Source: an uncultured SAR86 cluster bacterium (lineage in GTDB: Bacteria > Pseudomonadota > Gammaproteobacteria > Magnimaribacterales > D2472). Taken from it: DNA of 64,000 nt. Positions 8,537 to 17,502 of the stretch are shown here, piece after piece. Position numbers and translations under genes: made by a program. The notes under the pieces were generated by a model. The model ran no database searches. It worked only from the letters and a program-made list of their open reading frames with translations, and had not been told where the DNA came from. The stretch covers positions 23,390 through 87,389 of the forward strand of contig CACNUA010000004.1 of NCBI GenBank assembly GCA_902623535.1, in the 5' to 3' direction. The stretch's first letter is position 1. Each line of letters begins with the position of its first letter.

Positions 8537-9548
8537 ATCTAAAGCATTATTACTTGTAAATTTGGGTACTCCAAATAAGCCCACTTATTTTTCCGTGTTT
8601 AGTTATTTAAGAGAGTTTTTATCTGATTATCGAGTTCTTGATGTGCCTGGTCCAATTCGATTCTTTCTAGTGAATTTCATAATATGTCCATTTAGATCAT
8701 TGAGCAGTTCAAAGCTTTACAAGAAGCTTTGGGAAAGAAATAACTCTGAATCTCCATTGATAAAACATGCAAATGCTCTAAAGAGTATATTAAATAACAG
8801 GTTAAGTGATTATGAGGTTTTTTATGCGATGAGATACCAGAATCCATCTTTAAAAAATGTTATTAACTCAATTATGCAATCCAATCCATCTGAAATAGTT
8901 GTTTTTCCTCTATTTCCTCAGTATGCATCATCTACTACAGGAAGTGTTTTTGAGGCTTTCACAAAAGAACTTTCTAAGTATTGGGTGGTACCAAAAGTTA
9001 CATTTATAAATCAATTTTACACAAATCATAAATTTATTAGTGCATGGGCAAACAAACTGGCAAGTTATGAATTAGATGCATACGATAAGATAGTTTTTTC
9101 TTATCACGGGCTTCCAAATTCGCATGTTGATAAAGTCTATAACAATGGGATGTGTACAGATAGAACTTGTGAATCTGATTTCAATGAAGAAAATAAGTTT
9201 TGTTATAAGGCTGCATCATTTCATACAACGAAACTTATTCAAGAAAGATTGGGATTAAATACAGATAAGTGTATTACATGCTTTCAATCAAGGCTTACTA
9301 AGAATTGGTTAACGCCATTTACAGATAATGTTTTAGAAGAATTAGCAGCTAACAATCATAAGAAGATATTAGTTTTAGCACCTGCCTTTACAGCAGATAA
9401 TCTAGAAACATTAATCGAGATAGATGATGAATATAAAGAATTATTTCTTGAGGCTGGTGGAAAAACTCTTGATTTTGTCGAGTCTCTAAATAACGATGAG
9501 GAATGGGTTCAGGCTATAATTGATATTTTAGGAGAAACTAATGTTTAA
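8529..9548 (+). CDS. hemH: Ferrochelatase (protoheme ferro-lyase)
   Basis: Inserts Fe2+ into protoporphyrin IX, the last step of protoheme synthesis, at the inner face of the membrane. Family landmarks are LLVNLGTP at the N-terminus, the metal-binding histidine in FSYHGLP (about residue 194), CFQSRL, and the terminal LAPAFTADNLETLIEIDDEY block. Length (339 aa) is normal. Odd feature: an internal cysteine-rich segment with C209, C214, C225, C248 and C251. Some bacterial ferrochelatases bind a [2Fe-2S] cluster through an internal four-cysteine segment, so this one may be of that class. It overlaps both neighbours by 8 bp. Confidence 0.92.
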   Translation: MSKSKALLLVNLGTPNKPTYFSVFSYLREFLSDYRVLDVPGPIRFFLVNFIICPFRSLSSSKLYKKLWERNNSESPLIKHANALKSILNNRLSDYEVFYAMRYQNPSLKNVINSIMQSNPSEIVVFPLFPQYASSTTGSVFEAFTKELSKYWVVPKVTFINQFYTNHKFISAWANKLASYELDAYDKIVFSYHGLPNSHVDKVYNNGMCTDRTCESDFNEENKFCYKAASFHTTKLIQERLGLNTDKCITCFQSRLTKNWLTPFTDNVLEELAANNHKKILVLAPAFTADNLETLIEIDDEYKELFLEAGGKTLDFVESLNNDEEWVQAIIDILGETNV

Positions 9549-10419
9549 GGAAGGCTTATTAAAAGGTAAACGAATCCTCGTAACGGGTGGTGGTACAGGC
9601 CTAGGAAAGGAAATGGCGACACATTATGCGTCATTAGGAGCTGATATTGTTATTTGTGGTAGGCGTTTAAATGTGCTTGAAGAAACTGCCGATGAAATTA
9701 AATCAAATTATAATGTTGATGTATTAGCTCAATCTCTAGATATTAGATCGCCACAGGACGTGGATGATTTTATAGATCAAATATTTGCAACCAAACCGCT
9801 AGATGGGTTGGTAAATAATGCAGCTGGTAACTTTATCTCACCCACGAAAATGCTATCTCCAAGGGGCTTTGACGCAATTGCAAACATTGTGTTTCATGGA
9901 ACTTTCTACGTTACTCATTCAGTTGGACGAAGGTGGATAGAGGCACAACACAAAGGAAATATTATTTCCATTTTAGCAACATGGGTGTGGACTGGATCTC
10001 CTTATGTAGTTCCTTCAGCCATGAGTAAGTCTGCTATCAATGCAATGACAAAATCATTAGCTGTTGAATGGGGTCCTTACAATATTAGGGTTAATGCAAT
10101 TGCACCTGGTCCTTTTCCAACTGAAGGAGCTTGGGCACGTTTAAGTCCAAAAGGAGATTTAGATAATGATAGCTCCTATAGTGCAATCCCGCTTGGCAGA
10201 GTGGGTGAAATGTCAGAATTACAAAACTTGGCATCATTCCTAATGGCAGATGGTTGCGATTATCTAACAGGGCAAACTATTGCTATTGATGGAGCTCAGT
10301 ATATCACTGGCGGAGGTACATTTTCTGGGCTTTCAAAACTCAAAGATTCCGATTGGGAAGAAATTAAAAGTATGATTAAATCTACCAATGAAAAGGATAA
10401 GGCTAATAGAAACACTTAA
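9541..10419 (+). CDS. SDR oxidoreductase, 2,4-dienoyl-CoA reductase-like
   Basis: A 292-residue short-chain dehydrogenase. It has the NAD(P) motif TGGGTGLGKEM at residues 15-25, LVNNAAGNF at about 92-100, and PGPFPTEGAWARL after the active site. The canonical Tyr of YxxxK is missing: the site reads SAMSK, with K163 kept and Ser at 159. Mitochondrial-type 2,4-dienoyl-CoA reductases (DECR) show the same replacement and the same NNAAGNF and PGPI/P..GA signatures. The likely reaction is NADPH-dependent reduction of dienoyl-CoA during unsaturated fatty acid oxidation. A good AGGAG Shine-Dalgarno lies just before ATG 9541. It overlaps hemH by 8 bp and precedes an aldehyde dehydrogenase. Confidence 0.78.
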   Translation: MFKEGLLKGKRILVTGGGTGLGKEMATHYASLGADIVICGRRLNVLEETADEIKSNYNVDVLAQSLDIRSPQDVDDFIDQIFATKPLDGLVNNAAGNFISPTKMLSPRGFDAIANIVFHGTFYVTHSVGRRWIEAQHKGNIISILATWVWTGSPYVVPSAMSKSAINAMTKSLAVEWGPYNIRVNAIAPGPFPTEGAWARLSPKGDLDNDSSYSAIPLGRVGEMSELQNLASFLMADGCDYLTGQTIAIDGAQYITGGGTFSGLSKLKDSDWEEIKSMIKSTNEKDKANRNT

Positions 10420-10432
10420 ATAGGGGGAAGTT

Positions 10433-11851
10433 ATGACAGATATGCATTCAGTACTAAAAAAACAGAAGGATTACTTTATTAAAAATGGTGCTCCTTCTTA
10501 TGAGTTGAGAATTGATCGTCTTAATCGGATGAAAGACATTATTTTACAGAACAAAAATAATATTGTTGATGCGTTAAATGAAGATTTTGGAGTTAGATCA
10601 AAGAACCAATCAATGGTTGCGGATGTTTATTCCATTATTCCCGATATTGAATATGCCAAAAAGAATCTTAAAAAATGGATGAAGGCAGATAAAAGAAAAC
10701 CATCCTTTCCATTTGGTTTACTTGGCGCTAAAGCAGAGGTTCGTCATGAGCCTGTAGGCACCGTTGGAATGATCTCACCATGGAATTTTCCTGTAAATCT
10801 CACATTTGCTCCTTTGAGTGCTGTATTTGCTGCAGGTAATCAAGTTATGCATAAGCCCAGTGAATATACAGAAAATACAGCAAATCTCCTAAAAGAAATG
10901 TGTGATTCTGCATATGACGAAGAGGAATTTGCAACGATTCTTGGTGGGCCAGAAATCGGTGCTGAATTTTCTTCTCTTCATTTCGATCACTTGCTATATA
11001 CGGGTAGTGGAAATGTTGGAAAGCTAATAATGAAGGCAGCTTCTGAAAACCTTGTACCAGTAACACTTGAGCTTGGTGGAAAATCTCCAGTTATTATTGG
11101 CGACGGAGCAGATTTAACAACAACAGCAAAAAGAGTAATGATGGGTAAAACAATGAATGCTGGTCAAATTTGCTTGGCACCAGATTACATACTAGTTAAA
11201 GATTCTAAGGAGCAAGAGGTTGTTGATGAGTTAAAAGCAGCTACTGCTGAGTACTATCCTGATATTAAGCATAATCCTGATTACACCAGCATTATCAACC
11301 AGAAACACTACGATAGAATTAATGGATTGGTTGATGATGCAAAATCCAAAGGCGCTAATGTAGAAGAAATCAATCCTGCTAATGAAGATTTCTCTCAACA
11401 AGAGGCTTATAAAATACCTCCAACTTTGGTCAGAAATGTTAACGACGACATGGAAATAATGCATGAAGAGATCTTTGGTCCGGTTTTACCAATAAAAACC
11501 TATCAAGATATTAATGAGACAACTGAGTATGTAAATTCAAAAGATCGTCCTTTAGGTTTGTATTACTTTGGACATAACAAAGCTGAAGAAGATAAAGTCC
11601 TTAACAATACTACTTCCGGTGGCGTGACAGTTAATGATGTAGTGGGGCACATTCAAGTAAGTGATTTACCATTTGGTGGAGTTGGACCTTCTGGAATTGG
11701 CAGATATAAGGGCTATGAGGGATTTCTTAATTTTTCAAATGCGAGAGCTATAAGTAAGCAAGTTGGCTCTAGGTTTGATAAGTTTTTTGAAGCAATCAGA
11801 CCACCTTACAAAGGCGATATTGAAAAAGTACTAAAGCAAATAGCCAAATAA
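10433..11851 (+). CDS. NAD(P)-dependent aldehyde dehydrogenase (coniferyl/fatty aldehyde type)
   Basis: A 472-residue ALDH3-like enzyme that oxidises aldehydes to acids. Catalytic residues are visible: C247 in NAGQICLAPDY and E213 in LELGGKSP. The nucleotide-binding ISPWNFPVNL is near residue 118 and the EEIFGPVLP motif is near 345. Overall it resembles the coniferyl aldehyde dehydrogenase (CalB) and fatty aldehyde group, and the neighbouring dienoyl-CoA-reductase-like gene favours a lipid aldehyde. A strong Shine-Dalgarno (AGGGGGA, 10422-10428) sits 4 bp before the ATG. This is one of the few well-marked starts in the long run and probably boosts translation. Confidence 0.87.
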   Translation: MTDMHSVLKKQKDYFIKNGAPSYELRIDRLNRMKDIILQNKNNIVDALNEDFGVRSKNQSMVADVYSIIPDIEYAKKNLKKWMKADKRKPSFPFGLLGAKAEVRHEPVGTVGMISPWNFPVNLTFAPLSAVFAAGNQVMHKPSEYTENTANLLKEMCDSAYDEEEFATILGGPEIGAEFSSLHFDHLLYTGSGNVGKLIMKAASENLVPVTLELGGKSPVIIGDGADLTTTAKRVMMGKTMNAGQICLAPDYILVKDSKEQEVVDELKAATAEYYPDIKHNPDYTSIINQKHYDRINGLVDDAKSKGANVEEINPANEDFSQQEAYKIPPTLVRNVNDDMEIMHEEIFGPVLPIKTYQDINETTEYVNSKDRPLGLYYFGHNKAEEDKVLNNTTSGGVTVNDVVGHIQVSDLPFGGVGPSGIGRYKGYEGFLNFSNARAISKQVGSRFDKFFEAIRPPYKGDIEKVLKQIAK

Positions 11852-11853
11852 AC

Positions 11854-13089
11854 ATGTTCAAATTACCCATATCGTTGGGTATTAGATATCTGACATCATC
11901 AAAAGGGGCGTATGGCTCCTTTTATTCAATTATATCAATTATTGGATTAACTATTGGTGTCGGTGCATTAATTATTGTTTTATCTGTTATGAATGGATTT
12001 GAGCGTGAGTTACAAACACGTATTTTGGGAGTCATTCCGCATGCTTTAATCAAGTCTGATAATCCTATCAACTATAACGATAAGACAATAATTGATACAT
12101 TGAATGTTGAGGGTGTTGAAGCCTACGGCCCATATATTGAGCTTCAGGGACTAATAGGTAGTGATGATCGATCAAGAGGAGTTTTTATCTCAGGCATTGT
12201 TCCTGAATCTGAAAACAAAATGTCCATACTTCCAGAATTTATGGTCAGGGGATCATTAAATGATCTAAAAGACAAATCTGGTGTTGTTATTGGATCATGG
12301 CTATCAAGATATCTAAATCTTTCAATGGGTGACGAAGTTACTGTATTTACTAATACAACTAGAACAAATATTTTTGGAACTTACCCCAGAACAATAAAAA
12401 CTAAAATTGTTGGAATATTTGAACTTAATGCTGAGCCTGATCAGAGTCTGGTCTTAATACACCATAATTTTGCTAGAAATTTAGTTAGCCTTGAGGAAGG
12501 CTATACATCTAGCATTAGAATTAAAACGAAGAACCTTTTTGAAGTTGATAGGGTTGGGTATAGCGTTATTAATCAACTTCCAACAGATTATTTCTTCAGT
12601 ACCTGGAAATTAACTCAAGGAACTCTCTTTAAAGCAATTCAAATGGAGAAAAGATTAGTAAGTTTACTCATGTTTTTAATCGTTACCGTTGCTTCTTTCT
12701 TAATTCTTACAGCTATAGTTACAACCGTTAAGTCCAAAGAAAGAGAGATAGCTGTGCTGAAAACTTTAGGAATGAGGAATTTGGATATAACAGTAATATT
12801 TCTTACTCTGGGCTTATTAATTTCTTTGATTGGTATAACCCTTGGCCTCATTTTAGGGATTATCATTACTTTGAATCTAAATAATATTATTTATTTAGCA
12901 GATGTTTTATTTAATTATAGATTTCTTGATCTTGACGCATACTTCATAAGTTATTTCCCTTATGAATTCAGATTAAATCAATTTGTCTTAACCACAATAT
13001 CAGCAATGATATGTTCAATATTATTCGCGATTTATCCTTCTGTTAAGGCCTCAAAACTTGAACCGGTTGAAATTCTTAGATATGAATAA
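11854..13089 (+). CDS. Lipoprotein-releasing ABC transporter permease (LolC/LolE type)
   Basis: A 411-residue FtsX-fold permease of the Lol system, which extracts outer-membrane lipoproteins from the inner membrane and hands them to LolA. The family signature is at the N-terminus (GLTIGVGALIIVLSVMNGFE, then LGVIPHALI). A large periplasmic domain follows, then three C-terminal membrane helices ending PSVKASKLEPVEILRYE. Only one permease gene is here, directly followed by lolD. The two-permease LolCDE arrangement of E. coli is not seen, so it may act as a homodimer (LolF-like), unless a paralogue lies elsewhere. It starts 2 bp after the aldehyde dehydrogenase. Confidence 0.88.
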   Translation: MFKLPISLGIRYLTSSKGAYGSFYSIISIIGLTIGVGALIIVLSVMNGFERELQTRILGVIPHALIKSDNPINYNDKTIIDTLNVEGVEAYGPYIELQGLIGSDDRSRGVFISGIVPESENKMSILPEFMVRGSLNDLKDKSGVVIGSWLSRYLNLSMGDEVTVFTNTTRTNIFGTYPRTIKTKIVGIFELNAEPDQSLVLIHHNFARNLVSLEEGYTSSIRIKTKNLFEVDRVGYSVINQLPTDYFFSTWKLTQGTLFKAIQMEKRLVSLLMFLIVTVASFLILTAIVTTVKSKEREIAVLKTLGMRNLDITVIFLTLGLLISLIGITLGLILGIIITLNLNNIIYLADVLFNYRFLDLDAYFISYFPYEFRLNQFVLTTISAMICSILFAIYPSVKASKLEPVEILRYE

Positions 13090-13744
13090 AATAAAAATCA
13101 TTGAATTAACTAAAAATTATCAATCGAATAAGCAAAATCAGTTGGTTTTAGATAATCTCAATGGTGAAATTAATTTGACTGGTTTAACATCTCTGCAAGG
13201 TAAATCTGGATCAGGCAAATCAACGCTAATGCATATTTTATCAGGGCTTTTAAAACCTACATCGGGTCGTGTTCTGGTTAATGAGATAGAAATCTATAAA
13301 ACTAAACCGATAGAGCGTTCAAGTCTTATTTCATTTGTTTATCAATTTCATGCCTTGTTAGAAAATCTATCGGTATATGAAAATATTTATCTACCCAGGA
13401 AAATACATAAAAATATTGGCTCAGATGAATTTATCAATGATTTAATTAGTCAATGCAAGCTAGAAAAATTACTTAAAAAGTATCCTAGTGAATTATCCGG
13501 TGGAGAGAAACAAAGAGTATCTATTGTTAGGGCCTTATCAAATAAACCAAAATGTGTTCTTTTGGATGAACCTACGGGTAATCTTGATGATGAAACATCT
13601 TCAAGTGTGCAGGAAATGTGTCTTGATATTAATAAAGCCTTCAATATCGGCATGTTTGTAGCGACGCATGATAGAGGCTTTGCAAGTAAAATGCAGTACC
13701 AGTATAAAATAGAACATAAAAGGTTGATGGTGATTAATGATTGA
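13082..13744 (+). CDS. lolD: Lipoprotein-releasing ABC transporter ATP-binding protein
   Basis: A 220-residue ABC ATPase that powers lipoprotein release with the adjacent permease. Walker A is GKSGSGKST near residue 43, the ABC signature LSGGEKQR is near 139, Walker B (CVLLDEPTGNLD) is near 159, and the switch His is in VATHDR. I chose ATG 13082, which overlaps the permease stop in an 8-bp ATG/TAA junction. The longer start at 13058 lies deeper in the permease. The conserved membrane-subsystem features match the MacB/LolD branch (TSGRVLVNE, PTGNLDDET). Confidence 0.9.
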   Translation: MNKIKIIELTKNYQSNKQNQLVLDNLNGEINLTGLTSLQGKSGSGKSTLMHILSGLLKPTSGRVLVNEIEIYKTKPIERSSLISFVYQFHALLENLSVYENIYLPRKIHKNIGSDEFINDLISQCKLEKLLKKYPSELSGGEKQRVSIVRALSNKPKCVLLDEPTGNLDDETSSSVQEMCLDINKAFNIGMFVATHDRGFASKMQYQYKIEHKRLMVIND

Positions 13745-14342
13745 TTATTTAACAGCTGGTGGTTGGTTCATGCTGCCTTTATTAATTTGCTCAGTTTTAT
13801 TAATTTCAATTATTATTGAGCGTATATGGTTTTTACAAAAAAGATTGGTTAGTCCTGAAGGCCTTCTAAGGACTTTTATTAATCACTCAAAAGATCAATC
13901 TATAACTATTCAACAACAGGATTCATACGTTGAATCATCTTCACTTGGCGAACTCTTAGTGACAGCCTACCGATTCAAAGATAAGCCAAGAAATATAGTT
14001 GAAGATAAGGTTGTGGAGGCATCATCAAACGTCAGAATGAAACTTGAAAGAAACCTTAATATGCTCGGTATAATTGCTAGTATTAGCCCTTTATTAGGAT
14101 TGCTTGGAACTGTGGTTGGAATGATTACTGTATTTGCAAACATAAATCTTGTTGATGGCTCATCAAATAGCGATCTTTTGGCATCCGGTATATCTGAAGC
14201 CCTAATAACAACTGCTTTTGGTTTGTTAGTTGCTGTTCCCGGACTTATTTTTTATAAATATTTCTCAGCACGAGTCAATCTACATATGTTAAATATGCAA
14301 AATGAATTAAGTAAGTTTGTTGATTTTCTAGATTTTAAATGA
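13737..14342 (+). CDS. exbB: ExbB/TolQ-type proton channel protein
   Basis: A 201-residue inner-membrane protein with a MotA/TolQ/ExbB domain: an N-terminal helix (GWFMLPLLICSVLLISIIIE), a cytoplasmic loop, and two helices holding LLGLLGTVVGMITVF and SGISEALITTAFGLLVAVPGL. It uses the proton gradient with ExbD to energise TonB-type outer-membrane transport. The pair also sits just upstream of lpxK in Pseudomonas (from memory), so the context is conserved. No tonB is in the window. It overlaps lolD by 8 bp and exbD by 4 bp. A TolQ-like role is possible but less likely because tolR/A/B are absent. Confidence 0.88.
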   Translation: MIDYLTAGGWFMLPLLICSVLLISIIIERIWFLQKRLVSPEGLLRTFINHSKDQSITIQQQDSYVESSSLGELLVTAYRFKDKPRNIVEDKVVEASSNVRMKLERNLNMLGIIASISPLLGLLGTVVGMITVFANINLVDGSSNSDLLASGISEALITTAFGLLVAVPGLIFYKYFSARVNLHMLNMQNELSKFVDFLDFK

Positions 14343-14746
14343 ACTTTGCTACTAAAAATCAATCTAACGATGTCACCATTGAGATTACTCCGTTAATTGA
14401 TATTGTTTTTTTACTAGTAATATTTTTTGTTGTGACTTCAAAAATTGATACAAATCAGGCGCTCAATATTGATTTGCCAGAAACATCGTCCTTTTCATCG
14501 GTATTGGTTGAAAATCAAGAGATGATTTATCTATATGAATCAGGAAAATTAAGATATGGAGATATTTCAGTGGATATTGAATCCAGTGAAACACTAATTA
14601 CCTTTATATCAAGCCAAATCCCAAAATCAGAATTAATAACATTAGCTATAGAAAAACGTGCGTATCATGAGTGGGTTCTCCAATTAATGGATGATCTTCA
14701 ACTTTCTGGATATCAAAATATTCAAATTAGGACTTATCAGGAATAA
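14339..14746 (+). CDS. exbD: ExbD-type biopolymer transport protein
   Basis: A 135-residue protein with a short cytoplasmic N-terminus, a single membrane helix and a periplasmic domain. The conserved proton-carrying aspartate is D21 in TPLIDIVFLLVIFFVVTS. It forms the proton-driven motor with ExbB. The ATG overlaps the exbB stop by 4 bp, and its own TAA shares one base with the ATG of the MsbA-LpxK gene, so the three are translationally coupled. Confidence 0.9.
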   Translation: MNFATKNQSNDVTIEITPLIDIVFLLVIFFVVTSKIDTNQALNIDLPETSSFSSVLVENQEMIYLYESGKLRYGDISVDIESSETLITFISSQIPKSELITLAIEKRAYHEWVLQLMDDLQLSGYQNIQIRTYQE

Positions 14747-17502
14747 TGAAATCAAATATTAAAAGATTATTCTCATATACCTTGAGATATAAGTTATCTT
14801 TTACAGTTTCAATAATTGGTTTCCTAATCTTTGCGGCTGCTGATGTTGCTGCAGTTGAATGGATTAGAAGAGTAATTGAGTTCATCAATTCTAGTGACGT
14901 TGTTAATCCTTTGTTTATAGCAATTGCATTGATTTTAATTGCATTTGCAAGAGGCTTAGGATTTTTTATTGGTAATTATTTTATGTCCCGAGTTGGCTTG
15001 GGAATCGTTCATGATATGAGAAATGAACTTTTTAATAAGTTAATTAAGCTTCCAAAAATTTATTTTGATAATAACCAAAGCGGTCAACTTATTAATCGGA
15101 TAACATTCACAACAACTCAAGTGTCTGGGGCAACTTCAAATGCAGTCAAAACTCTAGTTAGAGAAGGCGCATTATTCATCGGATTAATCTCCTACATGTT
15201 TTATTTAAACTGGAAATTAACCCTTTTATTGCTAATAACAGCGCCATTTATAGCAATTATAGTAAATATTGCCGGTCGTCGTCTAAGAAAATTAGCTAAA
15301 AGTATTCAAACAGCAATGGGTGATGTAACCCATATTGCCTCTGAGGCTGTTGAGGGTAATACGGAAATTAAATCATTTAACGCAGAAACCTATGAAAGAG
15401 ATAGATTCCAAAAGGCAAATACCTCAAACAGAAATCAAAATTTGAAGCTTGAGGCTACAAGTAACCTTGCAACACCGATTATCCAAATTCTTGTATCTAT
15501 TTCATTAGGAATTGTTGCTTATTTTGCATTAGGTGCTCAACTTGGAATTAACTTAGATTCTGAAACATTTGTAGCTTTCTTTACGTCTGCTGGTTTAATG
15601 GCAAAACCAATTCGACAACTTTCTAGTATTAATGCAATCATTCAAAAAGGTCTTGCTGCAGCTGATGAAATTTTTGATCAGTTGGATTCATCTGATGAAA
15701 ATGATCAAGGAACACTCGAACCATTAATTGAAGGCAAGATTCAATTTAATAACATTACTTTTGGTTATGAGCGCTCAAAAGATATTCTAAAAAATATCAA
15801 TCTTGTAATTGAAAATAATGAAACTGTAGCAATTGTTGGTAAATCAGGTTCAGGAAAATCTACACTAGCCAACTTAATCTCAAGGCTTTACTTGCCATCA
15901 ACTGGACTAATATCTATAGATGGTATTGATATAAATGAAATTAATCTAAGGTACTTAAGAAGTCACATTTCAATTGTTAGTCAAAATCCAACTCTCTTTA
16001 ACGATACTATTGAAAAAAATATTGCTTATGGCTATCAAGATATAAATTTAGAAAGACTCAATCAGGCTGCTGAACTCTCAGGCTGCATGGAATTTATAGA
16101 AAAACTTCCTGAAGGTTTTAATACTGAAATAGGTGATGATGGTGTTTTACTTTCAGGTGGTCAGAGACAGAGATTAGCGATAGCCAGAGCTTTCTATAAA
16201 GATGCCCCAATCATTATCCTTGATGAAGCTACTTCTGCACTAGATTCAGAATCCGAGTTAGTAGTTCAATCTGCAATTGAAAAGCTCATCGTAAATAGGA
16301 CTACCATAATCATTGCGCATCGACTCAGTACCATAGAAAGCGCTAATAAAATATTTGTAATTGATGATGGTCGCATTGTTGAGCAAGGGAATCATGCAGA
16401 ACTAATTGATAGAGATGGAATTTATAAAAATTTATATAAAAATATGGATTCTAATCAAGTTAAAACAGCTGCCGTAATTACTAAAACAGAAAAATCTTAC
16501 TTGCCAACATTTGTAGAAGAACCTGCTCAGCAAGGTATGCTCTTGGATGCATGGTATAAGAGAAGTGTATGGTTATGGTTATTATCTCCTCTCTCATTAT
16601 TATTCTCCTTTTTTGTTAGATTAAGAATTAATTCATTTAAAGAAAATTCAAAAAAAGTATGGAAACCTAATGTGCCAGTAATTGTTGTAGGTAACATATC
16701 TATGGGAGGTACAGGGAAAACCCCACTTGTTAAAATGCTTGCTCAAAAGCTATCAGAAGAAGGTTTCTTACCTGGTATTGTCAGTAGGGGTTATGGTGGT
16801 AAATATTCTGAAACCTTAGAAGTTACAAGCGATACAACATTCAAACAAACTGGAGATGAAGCTCAAATATTGGCTAAATTAAAGCTACCATTTTTCATTG
16901 ATAAAAATAGATCTAGGGCAGTTAAAAAATTACTCAATAAATATCCCCAGACTAATGTAATTTTGTCTGACGACGGCTTACAGCATTATGCTCTTGGAAG
17001 GGATATAGAAATTGCTGTTATTGATGGTGCGCGCAGACTGGGTAATGGCTTAACCTTTCCCGCTGGACCACTAAGAGAACCTCGAAGTAGATTAAATGAT
17101 GTTGACTTTGTCGTTAATAATGCAGGTCCAGCTGAAGAAGGAGAGCATCTTATGACTCTTGCGCCAGCAAAATTTGTTCACCTGAATTCAGGTAAATCAT
17201 ATGACATTGGTAATTGGCCAATGCATTATCAGGTTCATGCTGTTGCAGGATTAGGTAATCCAAATAGGTTTTTCGATTTATTAGGCAGGCTTGGCTTTCA
17301 ATTTGATAAAAATCCTTTTCCTGATCATCATAAATACAAGAAACAAGATATCTTATTTTTAGATCATCTTCCAATTATCATGACTGAAAAAGATGCTTCT
17401 AAATGCAAGGATTTTAAAAATTCTAAAATATGGTATTTAACTATTGAAGCTGAAATTGACGATAAGTTTTTTGATCAATTAAAGGAGAAATTGCATGTTT
17501 AA
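14746..17502 (+). CDS. MsbA-LpxK fusion: lipid A flippase plus tetraacyldisaccharide 4'-kinase
   Basis: One uninterrupted 918-residue frame joins two lipid A proteins. Residues 1 to about 575 are a complete MsbA-type ABC exporter: a six-helix membrane domain, Walker A GKSGSGKST near 365, LSGGQRQR near 467, and Walker B IIILDEATSALDSE near 481. After a short linker, residues about 598-918 are a full-length LpxK: a membrane-anchor helix, the P-loop GNISMGGTGKTP near 650, the catalytic DDGLQH with Asp at 742-743, and FPAGPLREP. LpxK phosphorylates the 4' position of the lipid A disaccharide, and MsbA flips lipid A-core across the inner membrane. E. coli has separate msbA-lpxK genes in one operon. 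An in-frame ATG at 16537 could allow a separate LpxK. Confidence 0.93.
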   Translation: MKSNIKRLFSYTLRYKLSFTVSIIGFLIFAAADVAAVEWIRRVIEFINSSDVVNPLFIAIALILIAFARGLGFFIGNYFMSRVGLGIVHDMRNELFNKLIKLPKIYFDNNQSGQLINRITFTTTQVSGATSNAVKTLVREGALFIGLISYMFYLNWKLTLLLLITAPFIAIIVNIAGRRLRKLAKSIQTAMGDVTHIASEAVEGNTEIKSFNAETYERDRFQKANTSNRNQNLKLEATSNLATPIIQILVSISLGIVAYFALGAQLGINLDSETFVAFFTSAGLMAKPIRQLSSINAIIQKGLAAADEIFDQLDSSDENDQGTLEPLIEGKIQFNNITFGYERSKDILKNINLVIENNETVAIVGKSGSGKSTLANLISRLYLPSTGLISIDGIDINEINLRYLRSHISIVSQNPTLFNDTIEKNIAYGYQDINLERLNQAAELSGCMEFIEKLPEGFNTEIGDDGVLLSGGQRQRLAIARAFYKDAPIIILDEATSALDSESELVVQSAIEKLIVNRTTIIIAHRLSTIESANKIFVIDDGRIVEQGNHAELIDRDGIYKNLYKNMDSNQVKTAAVITKTEKSYLPTFVEEPAQQGMLLDAWYKRSVWLWLLSPLSLLFSFFVRLRINSFKENSKKVWKPNVPVIVVGNISMGGTGKTPLVKMLAQKLSEEGFLPGIVSRGYGGKYSETLEVTSDTTFKQTGDEAQILAKLKLPFFIDKNRSRAVKKLLNKYPQTNVILSDDGLQHYALGRDIEIAVIDGARRLGNGLTFPAGPLREPRSRLNDVDFVVNNAGPAEEGEHLMTLAPAKFVHLNSGKSYDIGNWPMHYQVHAVAGLGNPNRFFDLLGRLGFQFDKNPFPDHHKYKKQDILFLDHLPIIMTEKDASKCKDFKNSKIWYLTIEAEIDDKFFDQLKEKLHV

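Noticed and set aside
16430-16540. The MsbA-LpxK joint as a sequencing frameshift
   Set aside because: Both domains are full length and the linker is a plausible sequence in the same frame with no homopolymer slip near the join. A frameshift would more likely create a stop.
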